NCBI GenBank assembly: GCA_903632075.3
Contig: CAHIKZ030000838.1
Location: forward strand, 42,501-106,500
DNA length: 64,000 nt
DNA from: Acanthosepion pharaonis
Lineage: Eukaryota; Mollusca; Cephalopoda; Sepiida; Sepiidae
Direction of reading: 5' to 3'
Shown: piece after piece, positions 26,901-41,600 of the stretch
Layout: every line of letters begins with the position of its first letter
Numbering within the stretch: the stretch's first letter is position 1
Translations under genes and position numbers: made by a program
Notes under the pieces: generated by a model
The model's input: the letters and a program-made list of their open reading frames with translations, nothing else
What the model was told of the DNA's origin: nothing
Database searches by the model: none

Positions 26901-29900
26901 CTGATTTTCATACTACCAGTGTCACAATCTCTTTTTTAATACTGATTTTCATACTACCAGTGTCACAATCTCTTTTAATACTGATTTTCATACTACCAGT
27001 GTCACAATCTCTTTTTAATACTGATTTTCATACTACCAGTGTCACAATCTCTTTTAATACTGATTTTCATACTACCAGTGTCACAATCTCTTTTTAATAC
27101 TGATTTTCATACTACCAGTGTCACAATCTCTTTTAATACTGATTTTCATACTACCAGTGTCACAATCTCTTTTTAATACTGATTTTCATACTACCAGTGT
27201 CACAATCTCTTTTTAATACTGATTTTCATACTACCAGTGTCACAATCTCTTTTTAATACTGATTTTCATACTACCAGTGTCACAATCTCTTTTTAATACT
27301 GATTTTCATACTACCAGTGTCACAATCTCTTTTTAATACTGATTTTCATACTACCAGTGTCACAATCTCTTTTTAATACTGATTTTCATACTACCAGTGT
27401 CACAATCTCTTTTTAATACTGATTTTCATACTACCAGTGTCACAATCTCTTTTTAATACTGATTTTCATACTACCAGTGTCACAATCTTTTAATACTGAT
27501 TTTCATACTACCAGTGTCACAATCTCTTTTTAATACTGATTTTCATACTACCAGTGTCACAATCTCTTTTAATACTATTTTTTCATACTACCAGTGTCAC
27601 AATCTCTTTTTACTGATTTTAATACTACCAGTGTCACAATCTTTTTTTAATACTGATACCAGTACCACCAATCTCTTTTAATACTGATTTTAATCTGATT
27701 TTCATACTACCAGTGTCACAATCTCTTTTTAATACTGATTTTCATACTACCAGTGTCACAATCTCTTTTTTACTGATTTTCATACTACCAGTGTCACAAT
27801 CTCTTTTTAATACTGATTTTCATACTACCAGTGTCACAATCTCTTTTAATACTGATTTTCATACTACCAGTGTCACAATCTCTTTTTAATACTGATTTTC
27901 ATACTACCAGTGTCACAATCTCTTTTTAATACTGATTTTCATACTACCAGTGTCACAATCTCTTTTAATACTGATTTTCATACTACCAGTGTCACAATCT
28001 CTTTTTTAATACTGATTTTCATACTACCAGTGTCACAATCTCTTTTAATACTGATTTTCATACTACCAGTGTCACAATCTCTTTTTAATACTGATTTTCA
28101 TACTACCAGTGTCACAATCTTCTTTTTAATACTGATTTTCATACTACCAGTGTCACAATCTCTTTTTAATACTGATTTTCATACTACCAGTGTCACAATC
28201 TCTTTTAATACTGATTTTCATACTACCAGTGTCACAAAATCTTTTTTTTTGATTTTCATACTCATACTACCAGTGTCACAATCTCTTTTTTTGATTTTCA
28301 TACTACCAGTTTCAATCTTTTTTAATAGTGATTTTCATACTACCAGTGTCTCTTTTTAATACTGATTTTCATACTACCAGTGTCACAATCTCTTTTTTCT
28401 CTGATTTTTAATAACTTTTTGATTTTCATACTACCAGTGTCACAATCTCTTTTTAATACTGATTTTCATTCATACTACCAGTGTCACAATCTCTTTTTAA
28501 TACTGATTTTCATACTACCAGTGTCACAATCTCTTTTTTTAATAATTGATTTTCATACTACCAGTGTCACAATCTTTTTAATACTGATTTTCATACTACC
28601 AGTGTCACAATCTTTTTTTAATACTGATTTTCATACTACCAGTGTCACAATCTCTTTTTAATACTGATTTTCATACTACCAGTGTCACAATCTTTTTTAA
28701 TACTGATTTTCATACTACCAGTGTCACAATCTCTTTTTAATACTGATTTTCATACTACCAGTGTCACAATCTCTTTTTAATACTGATTTTCATACTACCA
28801 GTGTCACAATCTCTTTTAATACTGATTTTCATTCATACCAGTGTCACAATCTCTTTTTAATACTGATTTTCATACTACCAGTGTCACAATCTCTTTTTAA
28901 TACTGATTTTCATACTACCAGTGTCACAATCTCTTTTAATACTGATTTTCATACTACCAGTGTCACAATCTCTTTTAATACTGATTTTCATACTACCAGT
29001 GTCACAATCTCTTTTTAATACTGATTCATACTACCAGTACCAGTACTGATTTTTCATACTACCAGTGTCAATTTTTTAATACTGATTTTCATACTACCAG
29101 TGTCACAATCTTTTTAATACTGATTTTCATACTACCAGTGTCACAATCTCTTTTAATACTGATTTTCATACTACCAGTGTCACAATCTCTTTTAATACTG
29201 ATTTTCATACTACCAGTGTCACAATCTCTTTTTTAATACTGATTTTCATACTACCAGTGTCACAATCTCTTTTTAATACTGATTTTCATATGGAATCATA
29301 CTACCAGTGTCACAATCTTTTTAATACTGATTTTCATACTACCAGTGTCACAATCTCTTTTAATACTGATTTTCATACTACCAGTGTCACAATCTCTTTT
29401 TTAATACTGATTTTCATACTACCAGTGTCACAATCTTTTAATACTGATTTTCATACTACCAGTGTCACAATCTTTTTTTAATACTGATTTTCATACTACC
29501 AGTGTCACAATCTCTTTTTAATACTGATTTTCATACTACCAGTGTCACAATCTTTTTAATACTGATTTTCATACTACCAGTGTCACAATCTACTTTTTAA
29601 TACCAGTGTCACAATTTTCATACTACCAGTGTCACAATCTCTTTTTAATACTGATTTTCATACTACCAGTGTCACAATCTCTTTTTAATACTGATTTTCA
29701 TACTACCAGTGTCACAATCTCTTTTTTAATACTGATTTTCATACTACCAGTGTCACTCTTTTTAATACTGATGGGAGTTTACTACCAGTCACAATCTGTT
29801 TTTTTAATACTGATTTTCATACTACCAGTGTCATAGTTCTTTCTTTTTAAAACTGATTTTCATACTACCAGTGTCACAATCTCTTTTAATACTGATTTTC

Positions 29901-32210
29901 ATACTACCAGTGTCACAGTTCTTTTTTAATACTGATTTTTTCATACTACCAGTGTCACAATCTCTTTTTAATACTGATTTTCATACTACTTTTTTTTGAT
30001 AGAAAAATGTCACAATCTCTTTTTAATACTGATTTTCATACTACCAGTGTCACATCTCTTTTTTTAATACTGATTTTCATACTACCAGTGTCACAATCTT
30101 TTTAATACTGATTTTCATACTACCAGTGTCACAATCTATTTTAATACTTTTCATACTGATGGGAGTCTAGTTTTTTAATACTGATTTTCATACTACCAGT
30201 GTCACAATCTCTTTTAATACTGATTTTCATACTACCAGTGTCACAATCTCTTTTTAATACTGATTTTCATACTACCAGTGTCACAATCTCTTTTTAATAC
30301 TGATTTTCATACTAATTCCCAGTGTCACAATTTTTATATGGAAATTAATACTGATTTTCATACTACCAGTGTCTTTTTTACTGATTTTCATACTACCAGT
30401 GTCACAATCTCTTTTTAATACTGATTTTCATTTACTACCAGTGTCACAATCTCTTTTTAATACTGATTTTCAAAATATACCAGTGTCACAAGTTCTTTTT
30501 AATACTGATTTTCATACTACCAGTGTCACAATCTCTTTTAATACTGATTTTCATACTACCAGTGTCACAACTTTTTAATACTGATTTTCATACTACCAGT
30601 GTCACAATCTCTTTAAATACTGATTTTCATACTACCAGTGTCACAAACTTTTTAATACTGATTTTCATACTACCAGTGTCACAATCTCTTTTAATACTGA
30701 TTTTCATACTACCAGTGTCACAATCTCTTTTTAATACTGATTTTCATACTACCAGTGTCACAATCTCTTTTTAATACTGATTTTCATACTACCAGTGTCA
30801 CAATCTTTTTAATACTGATTTTCATACTACCAGTGTCACAATCTCTTTTTTTACTGATTTTGTCACAATTTTTACTACCAGTGTCACAATCTCTTTTTAA
30901 TACTGATTTTCATACTACCAGTGTCACAATCTCTTTTTAATACTGATTTTCATACTACCAGTGTCACAATCTCTTTTAATACTGATTTTCATACTACCAG
31001 TGTCACAATCTCTTTTTAATACTGATTTTCATACTACCAGTGTCATAGTTCTTTCTCTTTTTTAATACTGATTTTCATACTACCAGTGTCACAATCTAGT
31101 TTTTAATACTGATTTTCATACTACCAGTGTCACAATCTCTTTTTAATACTGATTTTCATACTACCAGTGTCACAATCTTTTTAATACTGATTTTCATACT
31201 ACCAGTGTCACAATCTCTTTTTAATACTGATTTTCATACTACCAGTGTCACAATCTTTTTAATTTTGATTAATACTGACCAGTGTCACAACTTTTTTTTA
31301 CTGATTTTCATACTACCAGTTCACAACTTTTAATAAAAATGATTTTCATACTACCAGTGTCACAATCTCTTTTTTACTGATGGGAGTTTACTACCAGTGT
31401 CATTGTTCTTTTCTTTTTCTTTTTTTTTTAATTTTCATACTACCAGTGTCACAATCTGATGGGGAGTTTTTAATACTGATTTTCATACTACCAGTGTCAC
31501 AATTTTCTTTTTAATACTGATTTTCATACTACCAGTGTCACAATCTGTTTTTTTAATACTGATTTTCATACTACCAGTGTCACAATCTCTTTTTAATACT
31601 GATTTTCATACTACCAGTGATAGAAAAATCTCAATTCCACTAAATTTTAATACTTTTGATTTTGGAGTTTACTACCAGTGTCACAATCTCTTTTAATACT
31701 GATTTTTTTCATACTACCAGTGTCACAAACATTATTGTTTTAATACTGATTTTCATACTACCAGTGTCACAATCTCTTTTTTAATACTGATTTTCATAAT
31801 ATGGAACTACCAGTGTCACAATCTATTATTTTTAATACTGATTTTCATACATTACCAGTGTCACTAATCTCTTTTTTAATATGTCTTTCTTTGATTTTCA
31901 TACTACCAGTGTCAACAACTAAATCTATAGTTTTAATACTGATTTTATACTACCAGTGTTTGGCAATCTCTTTAATGATAGATTTCCACTAAATATTATA
32001 GTTCTTTTTTCATACTACCATTATTGTTTTCACAATCTTTTTAATACTGATTTTCATACTACCAGTGTCACAATCTCTTTTAATACTGATTTTCAGTTTA
32101 CCAGTGTCACAACTCTTTTAATACTGATTTTCATACTACCAGTGTCACAATCTCTTTTTAATACTGATTTTCATACTACCAGTGTCACTAAATATTATAG
32201 TTTTTAATAC
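23900..32210 (+). repeat. Satellite B block (40-bp unit)
   Basis: Head-to-tail 40-bp units, with the period measured directly at 27181 to 27221 and onward. Landmarks are TTTTTAATACTGATTTTCAT followed by ACTACCAGTGTCACAATCTC. The most homogeneous part is about 27120-27480, with units identical to each other. The T run before AATACTG varies from about 4 to 8. From 23900 to about 24360 A and B pieces are mixed. Isolated A segments occur within B, e.g. GATGGGAGTTTACTACCAG at 29770-29788 and near 31380, 31450 and 31615-31660. The 40-bp unit is not divisible by 3, so open frames here arise by chance from frame rotation. No function is evident. Confidence 0.97.
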
Positions 32211-35200
32211 TGATGGGATTTACCAAACATACTTTTTTAATTAATCCACTGATTTTCATACTACCAGTGTCACAATCTCTTTTTAATACTGATTTTCATA
32301 CTACCAGTGTCACAATCTCTTTTAAATACTGATTTTCATGGGAGTTTACCAGTGTCACAATCTCTTTTAATATTATGATTTTCATACTACCAGTGTCACA
32401 ATCTTTTTTAATACTGATTTTCAATTCTACCAGTGTCACAATCTCTTTTTAATACTGATGGGAGTTTACTACCAGTGTCACAATTGTTTTTAATACTGAT
32501 TTTCATACTACCAGTGTCACAATCTTTCTTTTTTTACTACCAAACATTACTGATGGAAAGTTTTTCATGTCCCAATTCCACCATTATCTGATGGGAGTTT
32601 CATAGTTATAAAGTTCTTTCTAATACTGATTGATACTCTTTTTAATACTGATTTTCACTTAACCAGTGTCACAATCTCTTTTTAATACTGATGGGGAGTT
32701 TACTACCAGTGTCACAATTGTTTTTAATATGGAAAGTTATGATTTTCATACTCCCAACCAGTAAATACAATAGTTCTTTTTAATATGGGATTTTCATACC
32801 AACCATTAGTGTAACAAGTTATAACTTTTTTAATACTGATTTTCCAATACTACCAGTGTCACAATTCTTTTTAATACTGATTTTCATACTACCAGTGTCA
32901 CAATCTTTTTAATACTGATTTTCATACTACCAGTGTTAAATAATAGTTCTTTTTAATACTGGATTTTCATACCAAACCAGTGTATGGGGAGTTATAATCT
33001 TGATAGAAAAATTTTAATACTGATTTTCATACTACCAGTGTCAAAACATTATTTTTTAAATATGGAAAGTGATTTTGATAGAAAACCAGTGTCACTAAAT
33101 ATTATAGTTTTTTAATACTGATGATTTTCAAACTACCAGTGTCACAATCTCTTTTTAATATTGATTTAAATATTATACCAGTGGGAGTTTACTACCAAAC
33201 ATTATTGTTTTGGCTAATATTTTAATCTTGATAGAAAAATTTCCCAATCCACTAAATATTATAGTTCTTTCTAATACTTGGGAGTTTCAACAATTGTTTT
33301 ACTAATATGGATGGAAAGTTATAATCTTGATAGAAAAATATTTCAATTCCACCATTATAGTTCTTTTCAATACTGATGGGAGTTTAATACCAAACATTAT
33401 GATTTTCATACTCTTGATAGAAAAATAATCTTTTTTATTATACTGATTTTCAGTTTACTACCATTAGTTTTGCTAATATGGAAACAATCTTGATTTTAAT
33501 AAATATGATTTTCATAGTTTACTACCAAACATTGTCACAATGGAAAGTTATTTTAATAGAAAATATACTCCCAGTGTCACAAAATTTTATAGTTCTGATT
33601 TTAATACTGATGGGAGTTCACAACCAAACATTATTGTTTTGGCTAATATGGAAAGTTACAATTTTTTAGAAAAATCATACTACCAATTCCACTAAATTTT
33701 TTAGTTCTTGATTTTACTGATGGGAGTTTCACCAAACATTATTGTTTTGGCTAATTTTATAATCTTGATAGAAAAAATATACTTCCCAATTCCACTAAAT
33801 ATTATAGTTTTAATACTGATGGGGAGTTTACCAGTGTCATAATCTTTTTAAAAATGATTTTCATTCCACTAAGTATTATAGTTCTTTTTAATACTGATTT
33901 CATACCAAACATTATTACCAGTGTTTTTCATACAACTTTTTAATGGAAAGTTATAATCTTGATAGAAAACTGATTTCCCAATTCCACTAAATATTATAGT
34001 TCTTTTAATACTGATGGGGAGTTTAGTGTCAAAATTATTGTTTTTTTAATATGGAAAGTTATAATCTTGATAGAAAAATATACTACCAAATATTATAGTT
34101 TTTTTAATACTGATGGGAGTTTTCAAACATTATTGTTTTACCAGTAATCTTGATAGAAAAATATACTTCCCAATTCCTTTTTATTATAGTTCTTTCTAAT
34201 AACTGATGGGAGTTTACTACCAAACATTATTGTTTTGGCTAATATGGAAAGTTATAACTTGATAGAAAAAATATACCAATTCACAATAAATATTTTAATA
34301 CTGATTTTACCAAACATTACTACCAGTGTTATAATCTTCTTTTTAAAAATGATTTTCATTCTACTAAATATTATAGTTCTTTTTTTAATGATGGGAGTTT
34401 TTCAAACATTATTGTTTTGGCTAATATGGAAAGTTTTTGATAGAAAAATATACTGATTTTCAATATTATAGTTACCAGTGATGGGAGTTTACACCAAACA
34501 TTTTTAATAATGATTTTCATACTTGATAGTGTCCCAATTCCACTAAATATTATTAATACTGATTTTCATACTAATATGGAAACCAGTGTCACTTCCCAAT
34601 TCCACTCTTTTAATACTGAGTTTTCAAACATTACCAGTGAAAGTTATAATCAACTTTTTCAAATATTGATTTTCATTCTACCAGTGATGGGGAGTTTCTA
34701 CCAAACATTATTGTTTTTCATATGGAAAGTTGTAATCTTGATTTTAAAAACTGATTTTCATTCTACTAAATATTATAGTTCTTTTAATACTGATTTTCAT
34801 ACAAACATTACCAGCTAATGTCAGTTATAATCTTGATAGAAAAATTTTCCCAATTCCACTAAATATTATAGTTTTCTAATACTGATACCAGTGTCAAACA
34901 TTATTGTTTTTTAATACTGATTTTCATACTACCAGTGTCAATTCCACTAAATATTATCTTTTAATACTGATTTTTGTTTTACCAATGTCAGTTATAATCT
35001 CTTTTTAAAAATGATTTTCATACTACTAAATATTATAGTTCTTTTTTAATACTGATGGGAGTTTACTACCAAACATTATTGTTTTTTTAATATGGATTTT
35101 TATACTACCAGATGAAAACAATACTTTTTAATTACTAATTATTATAGTACCAGTGTCACAATTGTTTTTAATTTTAAACTTCCCAACACTAAATATTATT

Positions 35201-35620
35201 TACTGATGGGAGTTTACTACCAAACCATTGTTTTGTCACAATAATCTTTAGAAAATATACTTCCCAATTCCACTAATTTTCATACTACCAGTGTCACAAT
35301 CTTGATTTTAATACTAAATATTATAGATTTTAATACTGACCAGTGTCACAAAATTATTGTTTTGGCTTTGGAAAGTTATACTGATTTTCATACTACCAGT
35401 GTCACAATCTCTTTTAATCTTGATAGAAAAACTATATTTTAATATATTATGTCCCATTTTCCCCAATTAGTTTTTAAATATTGATTTTCATTTACCAGTG
35501 TGGGAGTTTTTTAAAACATTATTTTTTGGCTACCAGTTATAATCTTGATGTAAATATTATAGTTCTTCTAATACTTTTAAAACATTATTTTCAATTCCAC
35601 TAAGTATTATAGTTCTTTTT
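32210..35620 (+). repeat. Transition zone of hybrid A/B satellite units
   Basis: Short A and B segments alternate within single units. Examples are TGATTTTCAT joined to TCCACTAAATATTATAG (about 33855-33885) and GATGGGAGTTTACTACCAGT joined to GTCACAATTG (about 32458-32490). Unit length is irregular and almost no unit is complete. All pieces keep plus orientation. Real recombination between related monomers or poor assembly of long noisy reads could both produce this. Confidence 0.85.
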
Positions 35621-38600
35621 AATACTGATGGGAGTTTATATCTTGATAGAAAAATATAAAACATGTCAGTTTTGGTTACTAAAAACATTATTGTTTTTAA
35701 TGTGGACAGTTATAATCTTGATAGAAAAAATATACTTCCCAATTCCACTAAATATTATAGTTCTTTTAATACTGATGGAGTTTACTACCAAACATTATTG
35801 TTTTTTTTTGATAGAAAAAATATACTTCCCAATCCACTAAATATTATAGTTCTTTCTAATACTGATGGGAGTTTACTACCAAACATTATTTTTGGCTAAT
35901 GTGGAAAGTTATAATCTTGATAGAAAAATATATCCACTAAATATTATAGTTCTTTCTAATACTGATGGGGATACCAAACATTATTGTTTTGGCTAATGTG
36001 AAAGTTATAATCTTGATAGAAAAATATACTTTTCCACTAAATATTAATACTGATGGGAGTTTACTACCAAACATTATTGTTTTCTTTTAATATGGAAAGT
36101 TATAATCTTGATAGAAAAATACTTACCAATTACTAAATATTAAGTTCTTTTTAATACTGATGGAGTTTACTACCAAACATTGTTTTGGCTATTACCAGTT
36201 ATAATCTTGATAGAAAAATATCTTTTTATTATACTGATGGGAGTTTAGTTCAAACATTATTGTTTTGGCTAATGATGGATTTTTATACTTCATTGACCAG
36301 TAAATATTATAGTTCTTTTAATTGATGGGAGTTTACTACCAAACATTATTGTTTTGGCTAATATCTTTATAATCTTGATAGAAAAATATACTTCCCAATT
36401 CCACTAAATATTATAGTTCTTTTTTAATACTGATGGAGTTTATACCAAACATTATTGTTTTTTTTGGAAAGTTATAATCTTGATAGAAAAATATATGGGG
36501 TTTCCCAATTCCAATTAAATATTATAGTTCTTTTAATACTGATGGGAGTTTACTACCAAACATTATTGTTTTCTTTTAATATGGAAAGTTATAATTTGAT
36601 AGAAAAAATATACTTCCCAATTCTTTTAAATATTATAGTTCTTTCTAATACTGATGGGAGTTTACTACCAAACATTATTGTTTTGGCTAATGTGGACAGT
36701 TATAATCTTGATAGAAAAATATTTAAATTCCACTAAATATTATAGTTCTTTCTAATACTGATGGGAGTTTACTACCAAACATTATTGTTTTGGCTAATGT
36801 GGACAGTTATAATCTTGATAAAAAAAAATATCCCAATTCCACTAAATATTATAGTTCTTCTAATACTGATGGGAGTTTACTACCAAACATTATTGTTTTG
36901 GCTAATATGGAAAGTTATAATCTTGATAGAAAATATACTCCCAATTCCACTAAATATTATAGTTCTTTTTTTAATACTGATGGGAGTTTTCTGCAAACAT
37001 TATTGTTTTGGCTAATATGGAAAGTTATAATCTTGATAGAAAAATATACTTCCCAATTCCACTAAATATTATAGTTCTTTTTAATACTGATGGGAGTTTA
37101 CTACCAAACATTATTGTTTTGGCTAATATGGAAAGTTATAATCTTGATAGAAAAATATACTTCCCAATTCCACTAAATATTATAGTTCTTTCTAATACTG
37201 ATGGGAGTTTACTACCAAACATTATTGTTTTGGCTAATGTGGAAAGTTATAATCTTGATAGAAAAATATACTTCCCAATTCCACTAAATATTATAGTTTT
37301 TTTAATACTGATGGAGTTTACTACCAAACATTATTGTTTTGGCTAATATGGAAAGTTATAACTTGATAGAAAAAATATATTCCCAATTTAAATATTATAG
37401 TTCTTTTAATACTGATGGGAGTTTACTACCAAACATTATTGTTTTGATATGGAAAGTTATAATCTTGATAGAAAAAATATACTTCCCAATTCCACTAAAT
37501 ATTATAGTTCTTTCTAATACTGATGGGAGTTTACTACCAAACATTATTGTTTTGGCTAATGTGGACAGTTATAATCTACCCAAGTTAAATATTATAGTTC
37601 TTTTAATTGATGGGAGTTTACTACCAAACATTATTGTTTTGCTAATATGGAAAGTTATAATCTTGATAGAAAAATATACTTCCCAATTCCACTAAATATT
37701 ATAGTTCTTTTCTAATACTGATGGGAGTTTACTACCAAAGTAATACAGTTATAATCTTGATAGAAAAATATACTTCCCAATTCCACTAAATATTATAGTT
37801 GATTTTAATACTGATGGGAGTTTACTACCAAACATTATTGTTTTGGCTAATATGGAAAGTTATAATCTTGATAGAAAATATACTTCCCAATTCCACTAAA
37901 TATTATAGTTCTTTCTAATACTGATGGGGAGTTTACTACCAAACATTTAATCTTGATAGAAAATATACTCCCAATTCCACCAAATATTATAGTTCTTTTT
38001 TAATACTGATGGGGAGTTTACTACCAAACATTATTGTTTTGGCTAATGTGGAAAGTTATAATCTTGATAGAAAAATATACTACCAATTCCACTAAATATT
38101 ATAGTTCTTTTTGATAATACTGATGGGAGTTTACTACCAAACATTATTGTTTTGGCTAATATGGAAAGTTATAATCTTGATAGAAAAAATATTTTCCCAA
38201 TTCCACTAAATATTATAGTTCTTTTTTAATACTGATGGGAGTTTACTACCAAACATTATTGTTTTGGCTAATATGGAAAGTTATAATCTTGATAGAAAAT
38301 ATACTTCCAAATTCCACTAAATATTATAGTTCTTTTCTAATACTGATGGAGTTTACTACCAAACATTATTGTTTTGGCTAATATGGAAAGTTATAATCTT
38401 GATAGAAAAATATACTTCCCAATTCCACTAAATATTATAGTTCTTTCTAATACTGATGGGAGTTTACTACCAAACATTATTGTTTTGGCTAATATGGAAA
38501 GTTATAATCTTGATAGAAAATATACTTTAATTCCACTAAATATTATAGTTTGATTTCTAATACTGATGGGAGTTTACTACCAAACATTATTGTTTTGGCT

Positions 38601-41600
38601 AATATGGAAAGTTATAATCTTGATAGAAAAATATACTTCCCAATTCCACTAAATATTATAGTTCTTTCTAATACTGATGGGAGTTTACTACCAAACATTA
38701 TTGTTTTGGCTAATGTGGACAGTTATAATCTTGATAGAAAAATATACTTCCCAATTCCACTAAATATTATAGTTCTTTCTAATACTGATGGGAGTTTACT
38801 ACCAAAACATTATTGTTTTGGCTAATATGGAAAGTTATAATCTTGATAGAAAATATACTTCCCAATTCCACTAAATATTATAGTTCTTTTAATACTGATG
38901 GGAGTTTACTACCAAACATTATTGTTTTGGCTAATATGGAAAGTTATAATCTTGATAGAAAAATATAAACATTATTAGTTTTGGAGTTTACTACCAAACA
39001 TTATTGTTTTGGACAGTTATAATCTTGATAGAAAAATATACTTCCCAATTCCACTTAAATATTATAGTTCTTTCTAATACTGATGGGAGTTTACTACCAA
39101 ACATTATTGTTTTGGCTAATATGGAAAGTTATAATCTTGATAGAAAAAATATCCACTAAATATTATAGTTCCCAATATAGTTCTTTCTAATCTACCAAAC
39201 ACTAATATGAAAGTTATAATCTTGATAGAAAAATATACTTCCCAATTCCACTAAATATTATAGTTTTTCTAATACTGATGGGAGTTTACTACCAAACATT
39301 ATTGTTTTGGCTAATATGGAAAGTTATAATCTTGATAGAAAATATACTTCCCAATTCCACTAAATATTATAGTTCTTTCTAATACTGATGGGAGTTTACA
39401 TCAAACATTATTGTTTTGGCTAATATGGAGTTATAATCTTGATAGAAAAATATACTTCCCAATTCCACTAAATATTATAGTTCTTTTAATACTGATGGGA
39501 GTTTATACCAAACATTATTGTTTTGCTAATGGGACAGTTATAATCTTGATAGAAAAAAATTCCATAAATATTAGTTCTTTCTTAATTTGGGGTTTACTAA
39601 TTGTTTTGGCTAATATGGACAGTTATAATCTTGATAGAAAAATATACTTCCCAATTCCACTAAATATTATAGTTCTTTCTAATACTGATGGGAGTTTACT
39701 ACCAAACATTATTGTTTTGGCTAATATGGAAAGTTATAATCTTGATAGAAAAATATACTTCCCAATTCTAATGTGGACTAAATATTATAGTTCAATTAAA
39801 TATTATAGTTTTCTAATACTGATGGGAGTTTACTACCAAACATTATTGTTTTGGCTAATATGGAAAGTTATAATCTTGATAGAAAAATATACTTCCCAAT
39901 TCCACTAAATATTATATAATACTGATGGGAGTTTACTACCAAACATTATTGTTTTGGCTAATATGGAAAGTTATAATCTTGATAGAAAAAATACTTAAAT
40001 AAATATTATAGTTCTTTCTAATACTGATGGGAGTTTACTACCAAACATTATTGTTTTGGCTAATATGGAAAGTTATGATAGAAAAATTCCAAATTTATAG
40101 TTCTTTCTTCTAATAATGGGAGTTTACTTCCCAATTGTTTTCCAGTTAAATCTTGATAGTTCTTTCTAAATATTATAGTTCTTTCTGATGGGAGTTTACT
40201 ACCAAACATTATTGTTTTGGCTAATGTGGACAGTTATAATCTTGATAGAAAAATATACTTCCCAATTCCACTAAATATTATAGTTCTTTCTAATACTGAT
40301 GGGAGTTTACTACCAAACATTATTGTTTTGGCTAATATGGAAAGTTATAATCTTGATAGAAAAATATACTTCCCAATTCCACTAAATATTATAGTTCTTT
40401 CTAATACTGATGGGAGTTTATAAAACATTATTGTTTTGATGGAAAGTTATAATCTTGATAGAAAAATTACTTCCCAATTCCACTAAATATTATAGTTCTT
40501 TCTAATACTGATGGGAGTTTACTACCAAACATTATTGTTTTGGCTAATATGGAAAGTTATAATCTTGATAGAAAAATATACTTCCCAATTCCACTAAATA
40601 TTATAGTTCTTTCTAATACTGATGGGAGTTTACTACCAAACATTATTGTTTTGGCTAATATGGAAAGTTATAATCTTGATAGAAAAATACTTCCCAATTC
40701 CACTAAATATTATAGTTCTTTCTAATACTGATGGGAGTTTTCAAACATTATTGTTTTGGCTAATATAGTTATAATCTTGATAGAAAAAATATCTAATTCC
40801 ACTAAATATTATAGTTCTTTAATACTGATGGGAGTTTACTACCAAACATTATTGTTTTTTGGCTAATATGGAAAGTTATAATCTTGATAGAAAAATATAC
40901 TTCCCAATTCCACTAAATATTATAGTTCTTTTTCTAATACTGATTGGGAGTTTACTACCAAACATTATTATTTTGGCTAATGATGGTTTACTACTAAAAA
41001 GTTATAATCTTTGATAAAAAAATATACTGATGGAGTTTTCCCAATTCCACTAAATATTATAGTTCTTTCTAAAACTGATGGTTCTTTGGGAACTACCAAA
41101 CATTATTGTTTTGGCTAATATGGAAAGTTATAATCTTGATAGAAAAATATACTTCCCAATTCCACTAAATATTATAGTTCTTTTCTAATACTGATGGGAG
41201 TTTACTACCAAACATTATTGTTTTGGCTAGTTATAATCTTGGAAAAATATACTTCCCAATTCCACTAAATATTATAGTTCTTTCTAATACTTGTTTACTA
41301 CCAAACATTATTGTTTTGGCTAATAAAAGTTATATCTTGATAGAAAAATATACTCCCAATTCCACTAAATATTATAGTTCTTCTAATACTGATGGGAGTT
41401 TACTACCAAACATTATTGTTTTGGCTAATATGGAAAGTTATAATCTTGATAGAAAAATATACTCCCAATTCCACTAAATATTATAGTTCTTTCTAATACT
41501 GATGGGAGTTTACTACCAAACATTATTGTTTTGGCTAATATGGAAAGTTATAATCTTGATAGAAAAATATACTTCCCAATTCCACTAAATATTATAGTTC

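Noticed and set aside
24360..32210. CRISPR-like appearance of regular short repeats
   Set aside because: There are no unique spacers: the whole 40-bp period is repeated, the setting is a eukaryotic genome and no cas-like gene is present.
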